DNA from: Thioalkalivibrio paradoxus
GTDB lineage: Bacteria > Pseudomonadota > Gammaproteobacteria > Ectothiorhodospirales > Ectothiorhodospiraceae
Reading direction: 5' to 3'
Assembly (NCBI GenBank): GCA_011390565.1
Contig: JAABSC010000001.1
Coordinates: forward strand, 434,001-498,000
DNA length: 64,000 nt
The position numbers and the translations under genes were made by a program. This document shows, piece by piece, positions 53,882 through 61,952 of the stretch. Every line of letters begins with the position of its first letter. Position 1 is the stretch's first letter. A model generated the notes under the pieces. That model made no database searches. It was not told where the DNA came from and saw only the letters and a program-made list of their open reading frames with translations.

Positions 53882-54514
53882 GTGGAAGCGCCTCTGATCA
53901 CATTGCGCACGTATGTGCTTATCGATGCGCTGCAGCCGCAGCTCGCGTCCTATATGGCGACGGTTTCGCAGGGTTTTCTCCCCAAGCCCGGGGATTCCTG
54001 CCTATGGCTCGAGGTCGAGCCCGGCATGGCCATCCATCGGCTGACCGACGTGGCGCTGAAGGCCTCGCCCGTGCATCTGGGTGGCCAGGTGATCGAGCGC
54101 GCATTCGGATCGATGAACATCCATCACCGCGACCAGGCGAGCGTACAGGAAGCGTCGGATGTCGTGCTGAACTGGATGCGCTCGGACATCGCTTCGCGCC
54201 AGCGGTGCCGCGTGGCGTGGAAGGAGATCATCCGGGGTATCAATGCCGATCACGCGGTGTTGATCAATCGCCAGAATCGCAAGGGCTCCATGGTCCTGGC
54301 CGGCCAGAGTATCTTCATCCTGGAAACCGAGCCTGCCGGTTACATCATCTACGCGGCCAACGAGGCCGAGAAGGCCTCGAACATCACCCTCGTGGAGGCC
54401 CACGCGGTGGGTGCCTTTGGACGCCTGACCCTGGCCGGTAGCGAGGGCGACATCGACGTGGCGGCGCGGGCCGCGGTCGCGGCCGTCGCTCGGCTCAACA
54501 CCCAGTCGAGCTGA
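53882..54514 (+). CDS. csoS1D: CsoS1D-like tandem-BMC-domain carboxysome shell protein
   Basis: CsoS1D is a minor alpha-carboxysome shell protein; trimers of its tandem BMC domains make a pseudohexameric, gated large pore. Both BMC domains are visible. Domain 1 is about 10-100 ([48 protein letters not shown]) and domain 2 about 118-208 ([36 protein letters not shown]). Glu72-Arg73 in IERAFGS correspond to the pore-gating Glu-Arg pair of the characterised protein. Start is uncertain: GTG 53882 gives 210 aa; an in-frame ATG at 53756 would add 42 residues. No Rubisco, csoS2, carbonic anhydrase or other shell gene is in the window. Confidence 0.87.
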   Translation: MEAPLITLRTYVLIDALQPQLASYMATVSQGFLPKPGDSCLWLEVEPGMAIHRLTDVALKASPVHLGGQVIERAFGSMNIHHRDQASVQEASDVVLNWMRSDIASRQRCRVAWKEIIRGINADHAVLINRQNRKGSMVLAGQSIFILETEPAGYIIYAANEAEKASNITLVEAHAVGAFGRLTLAGSEGDIDVAARAAVAAVARLNTQSS

Positions 54515-54545
54515 TCTCCGGAGTCCTGCTCCTGCTCCAGGCAGG

Positions 54546-54944
54546 TCAGCCTGTGCGCGTCAGGAAAACGTCCAGATCGATGCGTTCCCACGGGTCCTCG
54601 GATTCGCGCAGGGCATGGATGCGCGCGATGACTTCGGCACCGTTTTCCAGCAGCCGAGCCGCGAGGGCATTGTCCGTTCTCGGCAGGTAACCCAGGTGCT
54701 CCCCCAGCCACGTGATACTCACTGCTTTGGGATCGACGGGATTGCTCCGCTCCCGGCGCAGCAGCAGCGCCTGTCCGGGGCGCAGGTAAGGCCACAACCG
54801 TCCTGCTGCGTGGTGGTTGAAGCCCGCGAGCGGCAGGCGTTGCAGGTGCTGTTCGATCACCGGGGTTCGACGCGACGAACGGCGGCCGTAGGCGGCGAGC
54901 ATGGGAATGCGCCGGGCCTGCGGCAGGATGGGTTTCGGATGCAT
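54546..54944 (-). CDS. Stand-alone HIRAN-domain protein
   Basis: A 132-aa protein consisting almost entirely of a HIRAN domain: LPLAGFNHHAAGRLWPYL, the LLLRRERSNPVDPKAV core and GEHLGYLPRTDNALAARLL. In eukaryotic HLTF/Rad5 the HIRAN domain binds 3' single-stranded DNA ends; bacterial stand-alone versions are little studied. ATG 54944 is chosen over a frame opening 13 codons upstream. Its 5' end lies 118 bp from the WYL regulator on the same strand. A basic stretch (RRSSRR, 21-26) may aid nucleic-acid binding. Confidence 0.82.
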   Translation of the reverse strand: MHPKPILPQARRIPMLAAYGRRSSRRTPVIEQHLQRLPLAGFNHHAAGRLWPYLRPGQALLLRRERSNPVDPKAVSITWLGEHLGYLPRTDNALAARLLENGAEVIARIHALRESEDPWERIDLDVFLTRTG

Positions 54945-55062
54945 GGCAGTCTCTCTGGTGGGGGTGCTGCCCTTTTGTAGCATCCCTGGTGGCTCACCAG
55001 ATGATCCTGTGCGGCGGCGATTCGCGGATGGGAACGGGTGCCCGGCTTCGGGCCATGCGGTT

Positions 55063-56025
55063 TCAGCGGTATCGACCGGCGGCTTCCTCCAGGCGCTCCG
55101 CGACGCTGGCGCGCAGTTCCGGTGGAGCGATGACCTCCACGTCGGGGCCGTACTTGAGGATGTCCATCACCAGCTCGCGTGGGTCCGCATAGGGCACCTG
55201 GAGCTCGTAGGCACCTTCTTCCCAGCGACCGATCTGGTCGGGATGCCAGATCTCGTCCGCAACCCAGCGGGCACGGTCGGGCGTGAAGCGCAGGACCGCC
55301 CAGGCGGCAGCCGGCCCGGTGAAGATCCCGAAGCCGGCACCGATGTGATGATGCAGGCTGCGCGTGTCCGGTGCACGAAAAGCAATCGCGACCGTGCGGG
55401 CCTGCTGGATCCGGTCCAGGGAAAACGTGCGAAGACCCACAGCCTGTTCGCAGTAGGCAATCACATACCAGTTGTCGCGATAGTGCACGAGACGATAGGG
55501 ATGAATCACACGCAGACTGGGCCGGTCCTTTTCCCGCCCGTGATACCCGATCTCCAGCGGTTGGTCCTCGAACACCGCGCCGGACAGCACACCGAACACC
55601 GCTTCATTGGCGCGCCGCAACGCCATCGGCTGCAGATGGACTCTTCCGGCGACGAGATCCGCCCGTTGTCCGCCTTCGCCGAGAAGCTTGCGTACCTTGG
55701 CCCGGAGCGGTCCGATGGCGTTTCCGAGCAGGCCGGGCTGCACCGTGTCCAGCAGCTGTTCCATCGCCAGAAGGGCATGCAGTTCGCTCTCGTTGAACCA
55801 GATCCCCGGCAGCTCGAACTCCGGTGCATTGGGATCGTACCGGTAGCCGTTGTAGCGGCGGTCGTAGATCACCGGCGCTTCCATATGGTCGCGCAGGTAC
55901 CGGATATCCCGCTTGAGCGTGGCCGCGGAGATCTCCAGCTTTTCGCGCAGGGTGTCGAACGCCACCGGATAGCGGGCCGCGCGGAGCAGCCCGTGCAGGT
56001 GGAACAGCCGTTCGGCTCGATTCAT
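55063..56025 (-). CDS. WYL-domain transcriptional regulator (YafY type)
   Basis: A 320-aa regulator with an N-terminal winged helix-turn-helix (about 1-60; RAERLFHLHGLLRAARYPVA, ISAATLKRDIRYLRDHM). The central WYL domain (about 135-225) has HPYRLVHYRDNWYVIAYCE; the C-terminal WCX-like part is about 235-315. WYL domains bind ligands or nucleic acid, and such regulators control DNA-damage or phage-defence genes in several systems. Here the neighbours are a HIRAN protein and a Tat-exported metallo-hydrolase, 15 bp upstream in the same direction. Confidence 0.9.
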   Translation of the reverse strand: MNRAERLFHLHGLLRAARYPVAFDTLREKLEISAATLKRDIRYLRDHMEAPVIYDRRYNGYRYDPNAPEFELPGIWFNESELHALLAMEQLLDTVQPGLLGNAIGPLRAKVRKLLGEGGQRADLVAGRVHLQPMALRRANEAVFGVLSGAVFEDQPLEIGYHGREKDRPSLRVIHPYRLVHYRDNWYVIAYCEQAVGLRTFSLDRIQQARTVAIAFRAPDTRSLHHHIGAGFGIFTGPAAAWAVLRFTPDRARWVADEIWHPDQIGRWEEGAYELQVPYADPRELVMDILKYGPDVEVIAPPELRASVAERLEEAAGRYR

Positions 56026-56040
56026 AACCCTGAGGCTTGA

Positions 56041-57072
56041 TCAGAACAGGGCCTGTTCGGCCTCCAGGTACGCCAGGCTGATGTACTTGCCGATGTTGGC
56101 GTCCCACCCGCGGGTTTCCTCGGCCTTGCCGGCCACGCGGGGGTCGGCGAGAACCCGCTCGCGTGCGGCTTCCATGCTTTCCATGTTCTCCACGGCCGTT
56201 ACGCAGTTCTCGTAGATCCCGGCGAACAGGTCCCGGTTCCAGGTCAGCAGGTTGCCCGTGGGTCGACCGTGCCCGGGGATCCAGATGTCCGATCCCGCCG
56301 CCGCGACCAGCGCGTCGAGGTACTCGAGCGAGCCGGGGAACGATCCGTCGTCCATGTTGGCAATGCGGCGCTCCATCGCGACGTCGCCGACGTAGGTGAG
56401 GCGGTCCTCCACCACCTCCAGCGAGAGGTCGCTGGGCGTGTGGGCGACTCCGTAGTGATGGATCCGCAGGGTCACGTCGCCGAACCGGTACTCGTCGCCG
56501 TGTTCCGTGTCGCGATTCGGCGCGACCACACGGGTGCCCAGCGTTGCGCCTTCGGTCCAGCGTTCCATCAGGCTGCGCCAGAGATCGCCCTGGACGCCCT
56601 CGATTTCCTGCCGGGTGTGGGCGTGCGCATAGATGGGCAACTCAGGGCCGTACTCGTTCACGAATGCGTGGTTCCCCAGCCAATGGTCGCCATGGTAATG
56701 CGACACGAAAACGGCGATCACCGGCTTGTCGGTCACCGTGCGGATCATCCGGATGGCCATCTCCCCGATCTGCAGCGACCCGCCGCTGTCCAGCACGACG
56801 ACACCGTCCTCCGTGACCACGAAGGTGACGTTGCACATCATTCCCTTGTTCTCCGGGGTGGGAAAGACATCCTCCGAGTAGATCATCCAGACGTGTTCGG
56901 TGAGCTGGGTCGGCGCAATATCCGGCACCGGGGGACCGCGCAGGAAATCCCCGACCTCGCCGGCAAAGGCGGTGATCTGGGGCGCGGTGGCAAGAATGCC
57001 CGCGGCGGCGAACGATCCGGCGCCCAGTTGCAGGAAGCGACGGCGGGACATGGGAGGCGTGATCAGGGGCAT
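56041..57072 (-). CDS. Tat-exported metallo-beta-lactamase-fold hydrolase
   Basis: A 343-aa periplasmic enzyme with a twin-arginine signal (SRRRFLQLG, residues 9-17, then a hydrophobic stretch ending near ITAFA). A complete MBL metal site follows: HYHGDH at 125-130, a later His in GVAHTPSD, Asp in YVGDVAMER and His in IPGHGRPTG. It resembles SoxH-like and quinoprotein-relay metallohydrolases. Substrate unknown. ATG 57072 is chosen because GGAG lies 9 nt upstream; a TTG three codons earlier and an ATG at 57051 are alternatives. Contrast the ligand-less MBL-like protein at 51688-52347. Probably first gene of an operon with the WYL regulator. Confidence 0.9.
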   Translation of the reverse strand: MPLITPPMSRRRFLQLGAGSFAAAGILATAPQITAFAGEVGDFLRGPPVPDIAPTQLTEHVWMIYSEDVFPTPENKGMMCNVTFVVTEDGVVVLDSGGSLQIGEMAIRMIRTVTDKPVIAVFVSHYHGDHWLGNHAFVNEYGPELPIYAHAHTRQEIEGVQGDLWRSLMERWTEGATLGTRVVAPNRDTEHGDEYRFGDVTLRIHHYGVAHTPSDLSLEVVEDRLTYVGDVAMERRIANMDDGSFPGSLEYLDALVAAAGSDIWIPGHGRPTGNLLTWNRDLFAGIYENCVTAVENMESMEAARERVLADPRVAGKAEETRGWDANIGKYISLAYLEAEQALF

Positions 57073-57190
57073 GACGGTCAACTCCGTTCAGGGGGTGGGC
57101 GTGATGGCACGGCGCCATTCTAGGGGATTTGGCCTGCGGCCCGGTTTTCGCGTCTGCCGAAGGGTCGGCGACTGTCTCGACGCGCGTCAT

Positions 57191-57199
57191 TGTTATACT
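57191..57199 (+). promoter_or_regulatory. Extended -10 promoter element
   Basis: TGT-TATACT is a near-consensus extended -10 box (TGnTATAAT) about 75 bp upstream of the 57273 start. The -35 region is not recognisable. Confidence 0.55.
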
Positions 57200-57272
57200 C
57201 CGGCCCGGTCTCGGATTTCCATCGGTTCGATGGAACCCCGGGTCGGCCATGTCGGTTGCAGGGGAATGTGGG

Positions 57273-57989
57273 ATGCGTGGAAAAGGTTGGATCTGGCTTC
57301 TGTCGATTCTGCTTCTGCTGGGCGCGGTCGGGTTGTTCGTCACCCTGGATGATCGGGCCGGCATTCAGCGCTTCGAGAATCTGCCCTGGCAGGTCGACGT
57401 GCGCGGCCCGGACCGTACGGAAGTTCTCGGCGTCGTGCTCGGCGAGTCCACCCTGTCCGAGCTCGGCTCAGGTGATGTACGGCTGCCGATCCCCGAAGTC
57501 CGCCTGTTCGTTGAGCCAGACGGAACCCGCAGCGTGGAGGCCTATTACTCCAACGCCCGTATTCCGCCTTTCGAAGCCAATCTCGTGCTGCTGCTCGATC
57601 TCGACGCATCGGGACTGGAGCGGATCTGGAACGAACGGACCTCCGAACGACCGACGCCCAGCGGCGCCCGTCGCTATGGGGTGAGCGATGCCGCGCTGCG
57701 CGAGTTGAGCCGGGTTCCCGTCGCGGAGATGAGTTACGTGCCCCGGGCACGATGGGAGGCAGACCTGCTCAGGGAGCGCTTCGGCGAACCGTCTGCGTAC
57801 ATCCGGTTGGACGAAGATCAGAATTACTGGCTGTATCCCGACCAGGGCCTGGCGATCATGGTGCCGACAGGGCGCGGACGCACCCTGATGCACTACGTCA
57901 CATTGAGCCGATGGGATCGGCTCATGGAACGATTGGAAGCGGCCGGTAGCCAGCGCCTGGAACAAGCCGGGGAAGGTGAAGCTTCGTGA
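57273..57989 (+). CDS. Membrane-anchored protein of unknown function
   Basis: A 238-aa protein with one N-terminal TM (about 5-24, GWIWLLSILLLLGAVGLFVT) and a periplasmic domain rich in beta-strand-like stretches (EVRLFVEPDGTRSVEAYYSN, ANLVLLLDLDASGLE, NYWLYPDQGLAIMVPTGRG, MHYVTLSRWDRL). I recognise no family. ATG 57273 is preferred because AGGGG lies at proper distance; ATG 57249 is in frame upstream. Its stop overlaps the ycgN start as GTGA, so production is probably coupled. No Cys residues in the periplasmic part, so a disulfide or metal-Cys role is unlikely. Confidence 0.72.
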   Translation: MRGKGWIWLLSILLLLGAVGLFVTLDDRAGIQRFENLPWQVDVRGPDRTEVLGVVLGESTLSELGSGDVRLPIPEVRLFVEPDGTRSVEAYYSNARIPPFEANLVLLLDLDASGLERIWNERTSERPTPSGARRYGVSDAALRELSRVPVAEMSYVPRARWEADLLRERFGEPSAYIRLDEDQNYWLYPDQGLAIMVPTGRGRTLMHYVTLSRWDRLMERLEAAGSQRLEQAGEGEAS

Positions 57990-58480
57990 GCGGGATCCCT
58001 TTTTGGGAGCGTCCGTTGGACGCCCTGGGACCCGAGGAATGGGAGGCGCTCTGCGACGGCTGTGGACGTTGTTGCCTGCACAAGCTCGAAGACGAGGATA
58101 CCGGTGAACTCGCGTTCACCCGGCTGGCCTGCCGGCTGCTCGACTGCTCGACCGGCCGCTGTTCCGACTACACGCACCGGGCCGAACGGGTGCCCGACTG
58201 CCTGCGCGTGACAGCCCAGACCATAGCGGAATACGACTGGCTGCCTCCGACCTGCGCCTATCGACTGCGCCACCTCGGGCAGCCACTGCCCGAATGGCAT
58301 CCCCTGATCTCGGGCGATCCTGCCAGCGTTCGTGTCGCCGGGATTTCCGTCGCCGATCGGGTCGTGGGCGAAGACGACGCCCCCGACCTTCCCTGGATCG
58401 ACTTCATCGTCGACTGGCCCGGTCAGTGGCCGCCCGCGGCCAGAGTCGCGGCGAGGCGCGGTCCCGCGAAGCCTTCCTGA
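57986..58480 (+). CDS. ycgN: YcgN-family cysteine-cluster protein (UPF0260)
   Basis: A 164-aa soluble protein with the family Cys cluster CDGCGRCCLHKLEDEDTG, CRLLDCSTGRCSDYTHR, DCLRVT and PPTCAYR. YcgN/YkgJ-type CxxCxxCC proteins are thought to bind zinc or iron-sulfur, but the function is not defined. The GTG start overlaps the stop of the membrane-anchored unknown. The C-terminal end overlaps the 3' end of the opposing GST gene by 58 bp, an unusually long tail-to-tail overlap. Confidence 0.92.
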   Translation: MSGIPFWERPLDALGPEEWEALCDGCGRCCLHKLEDEDTGELAFTRLACRLLDCSTGRCSDYTHRAERVPDCLRVTAQTIAEYDWLPPTCAYRLRHLGQPLPEWHPLISGDPASVRVAGISVADRVVGEDDAPDLPWIDFIVDWPGQWPPAARVAARRGPAKPS

Positions 58481-59115
58481 GCACTGAGCATTTTCTGCAG
58501 GCGCTCGCGGAAATCCTCGGGTACCGACTCGCGAACTTCGGCCAGCTGGCTGACGTGTTGCCACCATCGCGCCAGGTTCGGAAACTGCTCCGGTTGCCAC
58601 GGGCTCTCGGGATCCCGTACGAGGTCGTAGCGCATCAGCACCGGCGCGACGGTCGAATCCAGAAGCGTGAAATCGGATCCCATGAAAAAAGGTGTCGCCC
58701 GGCACTGCTGTTCCAGTTGCGCGAGCCCTTTGGCCGCCTCGTCGCGGGCTTCGCGAAAAGCTTCCTGGTCCGAAGCCGTGATCCAGCGCTGGAATCCCAT
58801 GATCATGTCGGACGCGAAAGCGATCCAGGCCCGCACCAGGGCGCGTCCCAGGGGGTCTTCCGGCATCAGCCGGGGTGGGCTGATCTCGTCGAGATACTCG
58901 TTGATCACCGCGGATTCGAAGAGGGCGGTGTCTGTGGCCACGATCAGAAGCGGCACCTTCCCGGTCGGCGACCGGTCGCGGAACCAGGTGGGTGGGTCCC
59001 TGGGGTCGATATAGGTCCGCTCGAACGGGATATTCTTGTGTTTCAGGGTGATGACGCTACGCTGCACGAATGGACACAGCGGGAAACTGACCAGATGCAG
59101 ATGGGGCAGGGACAT
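58423..59115 (-). CDS. Glutathione S-transferase family protein
   Basis: A 230-aa protein with an N-terminal thioredoxin-fold domain (SFPLCPFVQRSVITLKHKN; Cys14 in CPF suggests a Cys-type, omega/stringent-starvation-like GST), GKVPLLIV, ESAVINEYLDE, and a C-terminal helical domain with FFMGSDFTLLDSTVAPVL. Such Cys-GSTs act as thiol transferases or dehydroascorbate reductases rather than classical conjugating enzymes. A strong GGAGG precedes the ATG at 59115. Divergent from hslR. Confidence 0.9.
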   Translation of the reverse strand: MSLPHLHLVSFPLCPFVQRSVITLKHKNIPFERTYIDPRDPPTWFRDRSPTGKVPLLIVATDTALFESAVINEYLDEISPPRLMPEDPLGRALVRAWIAFASDMIMGFQRWITASDQEAFREARDEAAKGLAQLEQQCRATPFFMGSDFTLLDSTVAPVLMRYDLVRDPESPWQPEQFPNLARWWQHVSQLAEVRESVPEDFRERLQKMLSAQEGFAGPRLAATLAAGGH

Positions 59116-59141
59116 GGAACCTCCGAAAGGCGTTGGCTGGG

Positions 59142-59579
59142 ATGCCCCGGGAGCCTGCGCGGGTTGGATTCGTGACCGCGGCCGATCCCGAACACGCGGC
59201 GTTGCGCGTGGACAAGTGGCTTTGGGCGGCGCGCTTCTTCAAGACGCGGTCGCTGGCCACCGAGGCTGTTTCAGGAGGGAAGGTGCACGTAAACGGCGAC
59301 CGCTGCAAGCCGGGGCGCAAGCTGCATCCGGGCGATCGCCTCACGGTGCACCGGGGGCAGGAGACCTTCGACGTCGAGGTTCTCGGTATCCGGGACCAGC
59401 GCCGACCGGCCGTCGAAGCGCGCGAGCTGTATGCCGAGACCCCCGAGAGTCTGGCCCGGCGGGAGGCGGAGGCGGCCCGGCACCGCGAGGAACGCCAGGG
59501 CGCGAGCCCGGGGCGGCGACCCGATAAACGCGAGCGGCGCAACATCCGACGCTTCATTCGAAAAGAGGTGGAGTCATGA
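59142..59579 (+). CDS. hslR: Hsp15-like S4-domain RNA-binding protein
   Basis: Hsp15 rescues stalled 50S subunits carrying nascent chains after heat shock. The 145-aa protein has an S4 domain (LRVDKWLWAARFFKTRSLAT, GKVHVNGDRCKPGRKLHPGD) and a basic C-terminal tail (RRPDKRERRNIRRFIRK). ATG 59142 is chosen; a TTG three codons earlier is possible. Its stop overlaps the Nudix gene start (ATGA). E. coli hslR is in a heat-shock operon; no sigma-32 site was seen in the 26-bp divergent spacer here. Confidence 0.92.
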   Translation: MPREPARVGFVTAADPEHAALRVDKWLWAARFFKTRSLATEAVSGGKVHVNGDRCKPGRKLHPGDRLTVHRGQETFDVEVLGIRDQRRPAVEARELYAETPESLARREAEAARHREERQGASPGRRPDKRERRNIRRFIRKEVES

Positions 59580-60025
59580 CATCGCAACGCCCCCGTACGC
59601 CCTTGCTCGCGGTGGATCTGATCATTCGCCACGCGTCGCAGCCCGGGCGCGTGCTGGTCATCGAGCGCCGCAATCCGCCGTTCGGATGGGCCCTGCCGGG
59701 CGGTTTCGTCGACGATGGCGAACCGGTGGAGGCCGCCGCGGTGCGCGAAGCGCGCGAGGAGACGGCTCTGACCGTGCGCCTGGAGGCGTTGCTTGGCGTG
59801 TACTCGGAACCCTCGCGCGATGCGCGCGGGCACACCGTGAGCGCGGTGTATGTCGCCCGCGGGGAGGGGGAGGCGCAGGCGCAGGACGATGCCCGGGCAT
59901 TGGACTGGCTGGATCCAGAGGATCGCAGCTTCGCGCTGGCGTTCGACCACCGTTATATTCTGGACGACTACCTGCGCTACCGCGCGACGGGCGAGACCGC
60001 TCCACTGCGCCACACCCCGCGCTGA
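59576..60025 (+). CDS. Nudix hydrolase
   Basis: A 149-aa Nudix enzyme that should hydrolyse a nucleoside-diphosphate derivative. The Nudix box runs from Gly43 to Leu65 (GFVDDGEPVEAAAVREAREE with Glu61-Glu62), matching GX5EX7REUXEEXGU except that the late Gly is Ala64. PPFGWALPGGFVD resembles ADP-ribose pyrophosphatase and MutT-like proteins. Substrate cannot be told. It overlaps hslR and is followed by pcnB after 45 bp. Confidence 0.9.
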   Translation: MTSQRPRTPLLAVDLIIRHASQPGRVLVIERRNPPFGWALPGGFVDDGEPVEAAAVREAREETALTVRLEALLGVYSEPSRDARGHTVSAVYVARGEGEAQAQDDARALDWLDPEDRSFALAFDHRYILDDYLRYRATGETAPLRHTPR

Positions 60026-60070
60026 CCGTTCGGCGGGGGGCGGCGCAGGGACGAGGCAAGCTGCTATCAT

Positions 60071-61429
60071 GTGAAGCTTTCACGCGGACGACCAACCTCG
60101 GTGAGTCAACCAGAACAGCCGCCCATTCAGCCGCGCGTCTACACGCGCGATCAGCACCCGATCTCCCGCGCCGCGATCAGCGACAACGCGCTGAAGGTGC
60201 TGTATCGCCTGCGGGATGCGGGTTTCCGGAGCTGCCTGGTGGGCGGGGGTGTACGGGATCTTCTGCTCGGGCGCGAACCCAAGGATTTCGACGTCGCCAC
60301 CGACGCCCACCCCGACGACGTTCGGAGGCTGTTCCGGAACTGTCGGCTCATCGGTCGGCGGTTCCGGCTGGCCCATGTGATGTTCGGCCGCGAAGTGATC
60401 GAGGTTGCGACCTTTCGCGCGCCCTTCGACGCCGAAACCGAGGAGGGTAATGTCGAGCTGAGCGACGATGGTCGCATCCTGCGTGACAACTGCTATGGAA
60501 CCATCGAGCAGGACGCCTGGCGCAGGGATTTCACGGTCAACGCCCTGTACTACGACATCGCGGACTACTCCGTGCTGGATTTCACCCACGGGGTTCGGGA
60601 TCTTCACGAGGGTGTGCTGCGGCTGATCGGGGATGAGCCCGAGCAGCGTTTGCGCGAAGATCCCGTGCGTATGCTGCGTGCGGTGCGTTTCGCCGCGAAG
60701 CTTGGGCTCCGCATCGCCCCCGAAGTCGACGATGTCCTGCACCGGCACGCGGGTCTGATGACGTCGGCGGCCCCTGCGCGTCTGTTCGACGAGGTATTGA
60801 AACTCTTCCACAGCGGTGCCGCGGTCACGTGCCTGGACGAACTGGAACGGTTCGGCCTGTTCGAGGCCCTGTTTCCGCAAACGGCCGCGTGTTTCGCGGA
60901 GCCGGAACGCGGCCCGATGTTGCGTGCCTTTCTGGTCGAAGCATTGAAGAACACCGATCTGCGGATTCGCGATGGCCTGGGTGTGCATCCGGCGTTCCTG
61001 TACGCGGCACTGCTATGGGCGCCGATGCAGCGCGAACTGGAGGCGCGGCTGGAGGCGGAAGAGGAGCCGGTGGCGGCCTGGCAACAGGCTGCTTCGGTGG
61101 TTCTGGAAGAGCAGTCCCGGCGGGTCACCATCCCGCGCCGGTTTGCGCTGGTGGTGCGCGAGATCTGGGAACTCCAGGACCGTTTGCCCCGCAGCAAGGG
61201 TGGGCGGGCCGCGCGCCTGCTCACCCACCCGAGGTTCCGCGCCGGGTACGATTTTCTCTGTCTGCGCGCGCGTGCCGGACAGGCCGATCCCGAGTTGTGC
61301 CAGTGGTGGACCGAGTTTCAGGAGAGCGACGAGGGGCGCCAGCAGGAAATGTTGCGGCCGGCGCCGGGCGAATCCACCGAGACGCGCCCGCGCAGACGCC
61401 GTCGGCGCAAGCCACGTTCCGCTTCGTGA
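60071..61429 (+). CDS. pcnB: Poly(A) polymerase I
   Basis: PcnB adds A-tails to RNA 3' ends and so promotes decay. The 452-aa protein has the nucleotidyltransferase motif LVGGGVRDLLLG and KDFDVATDAHPDDV (Asp72, Asp74), then RRDFTVNALYYD, EDPVRMLRAVRFAAKLG and a basic C-terminus (RPRRRRRRKPRS). PISRAAISDNALKVLYRL near the N-terminus distinguishes it from CCA-adding enzymes. The GTG at 60071 directly abuts a possible -10 box (TGC-TATCAT, 60062-60070); if that box is real the start is the in-frame GTG at 60101. Confidence 0.93.
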   Translation: MKLSRGRPTSVSQPEQPPIQPRVYTRDQHPISRAAISDNALKVLYRLRDAGFRSCLVGGGVRDLLLGREPKDFDVATDAHPDDVRRLFRNCRLIGRRFRLAHVMFGREVIEVATFRAPFDAETEEGNVELSDDGRILRDNCYGTIEQDAWRRDFTVNALYYDIADYSVLDFTHGVRDLHEGVLRLIGDEPEQRLREDPVRMLRAVRFAAKLGLRIAPEVDDVLHRHAGLMTSAAPARLFDEVLKLFHSGAAVTCLDELERFGLFEALFPQTAACFAEPERGPMLRAFLVEALKNTDLRIRDGLGVHPAFLYAALLWAPMQRELEARLEAEEEPVAAWQQAASVVLEEQSRRVTIPRRFALVVREIWELQDRLPRSKGGRAARLLTHPRFRAGYDFLCLRARAGQADPELCQWWTEFQESDEGRQQEMLRPAPGESTETRPRRRRRRKPRSAS

Positions 61430-61439
61430 GTCCGGTTTC

Positions 61440-61952
61440 GTGAAACCGACGGGTGTCACCGCATTCATCGGGATCGGCGCGAACCTCGGCGACCCGGCGG
61501 CACAGGTTCTCGAAGCCTGCGCCAGGCTGGCGCGGGATCTGCCCGACACACGCCTGGTCGCGCGCTCCAGGCTGTATCGAAATCCGCCCATGGGCCCCCA
61601 GGACCAGCCGGACTATGTCAACGCCGTCGCGTGCATCCTGACCTGGCTGGCCCCGGGTGACTTGCTGACCGAACTGCAGAGGATCGAGACTTTGATGGGG
61701 CGGCGCCGGGACGGGACACGTTGGGGTGCTCGGCTCCTCGATCTCGATATCCTGCTGTACGGGGCGGAGCGCATCAGCGAACCCGGCCTGCGCATACCGC
61801 ATCCGGGTATCGCCGAGCGGGATTTCGTGCTCTTCCCGCTCAGGGAACTCGCTCCGGATCTCGAGATTCCGGATCGTGGCACCGTGTCGCAACTGTGCCG
61901 TACTGTATCGGCTGCTGGCCTGGTGGCCATTCCGGAGGAGGCGCACGCGTGA
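61440..61952 (+). CDS. folK: HPPK, 6-hydroxymethyl-dihydropterin pyrophosphokinase
   Basis: FolK activates hydroxymethyl-dihydropterin for folate synthesis. The 170-aa protein has AFIGIGANLGDPAAQV, RSRLYRNPPMGPQDQPDYVNA, and the signature RDGTRWGARLLDLDILLYG, with LRIPHPGIAERDFVLFPL. Start is a GTG at 61440 with weak Shine-Dalgarno. Its stop overlaps the next start (GTGA). The pcnB-folK-dNK-panB-panC order is common in gammaproteobacteria. Confidence 0.95.
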   Translation: MKPTGVTAFIGIGANLGDPAAQVLEACARLARDLPDTRLVARSRLYRNPPMGPQDQPDYVNAVACILTWLAPGDLLTELQRIETLMGRRRDGTRWGARLLDLDILLYGAERISEPGLRIPHPGIAERDFVLFPLRELAPDLEIPDRGTVSQLCRTVSAAGLVAIPEEAHA

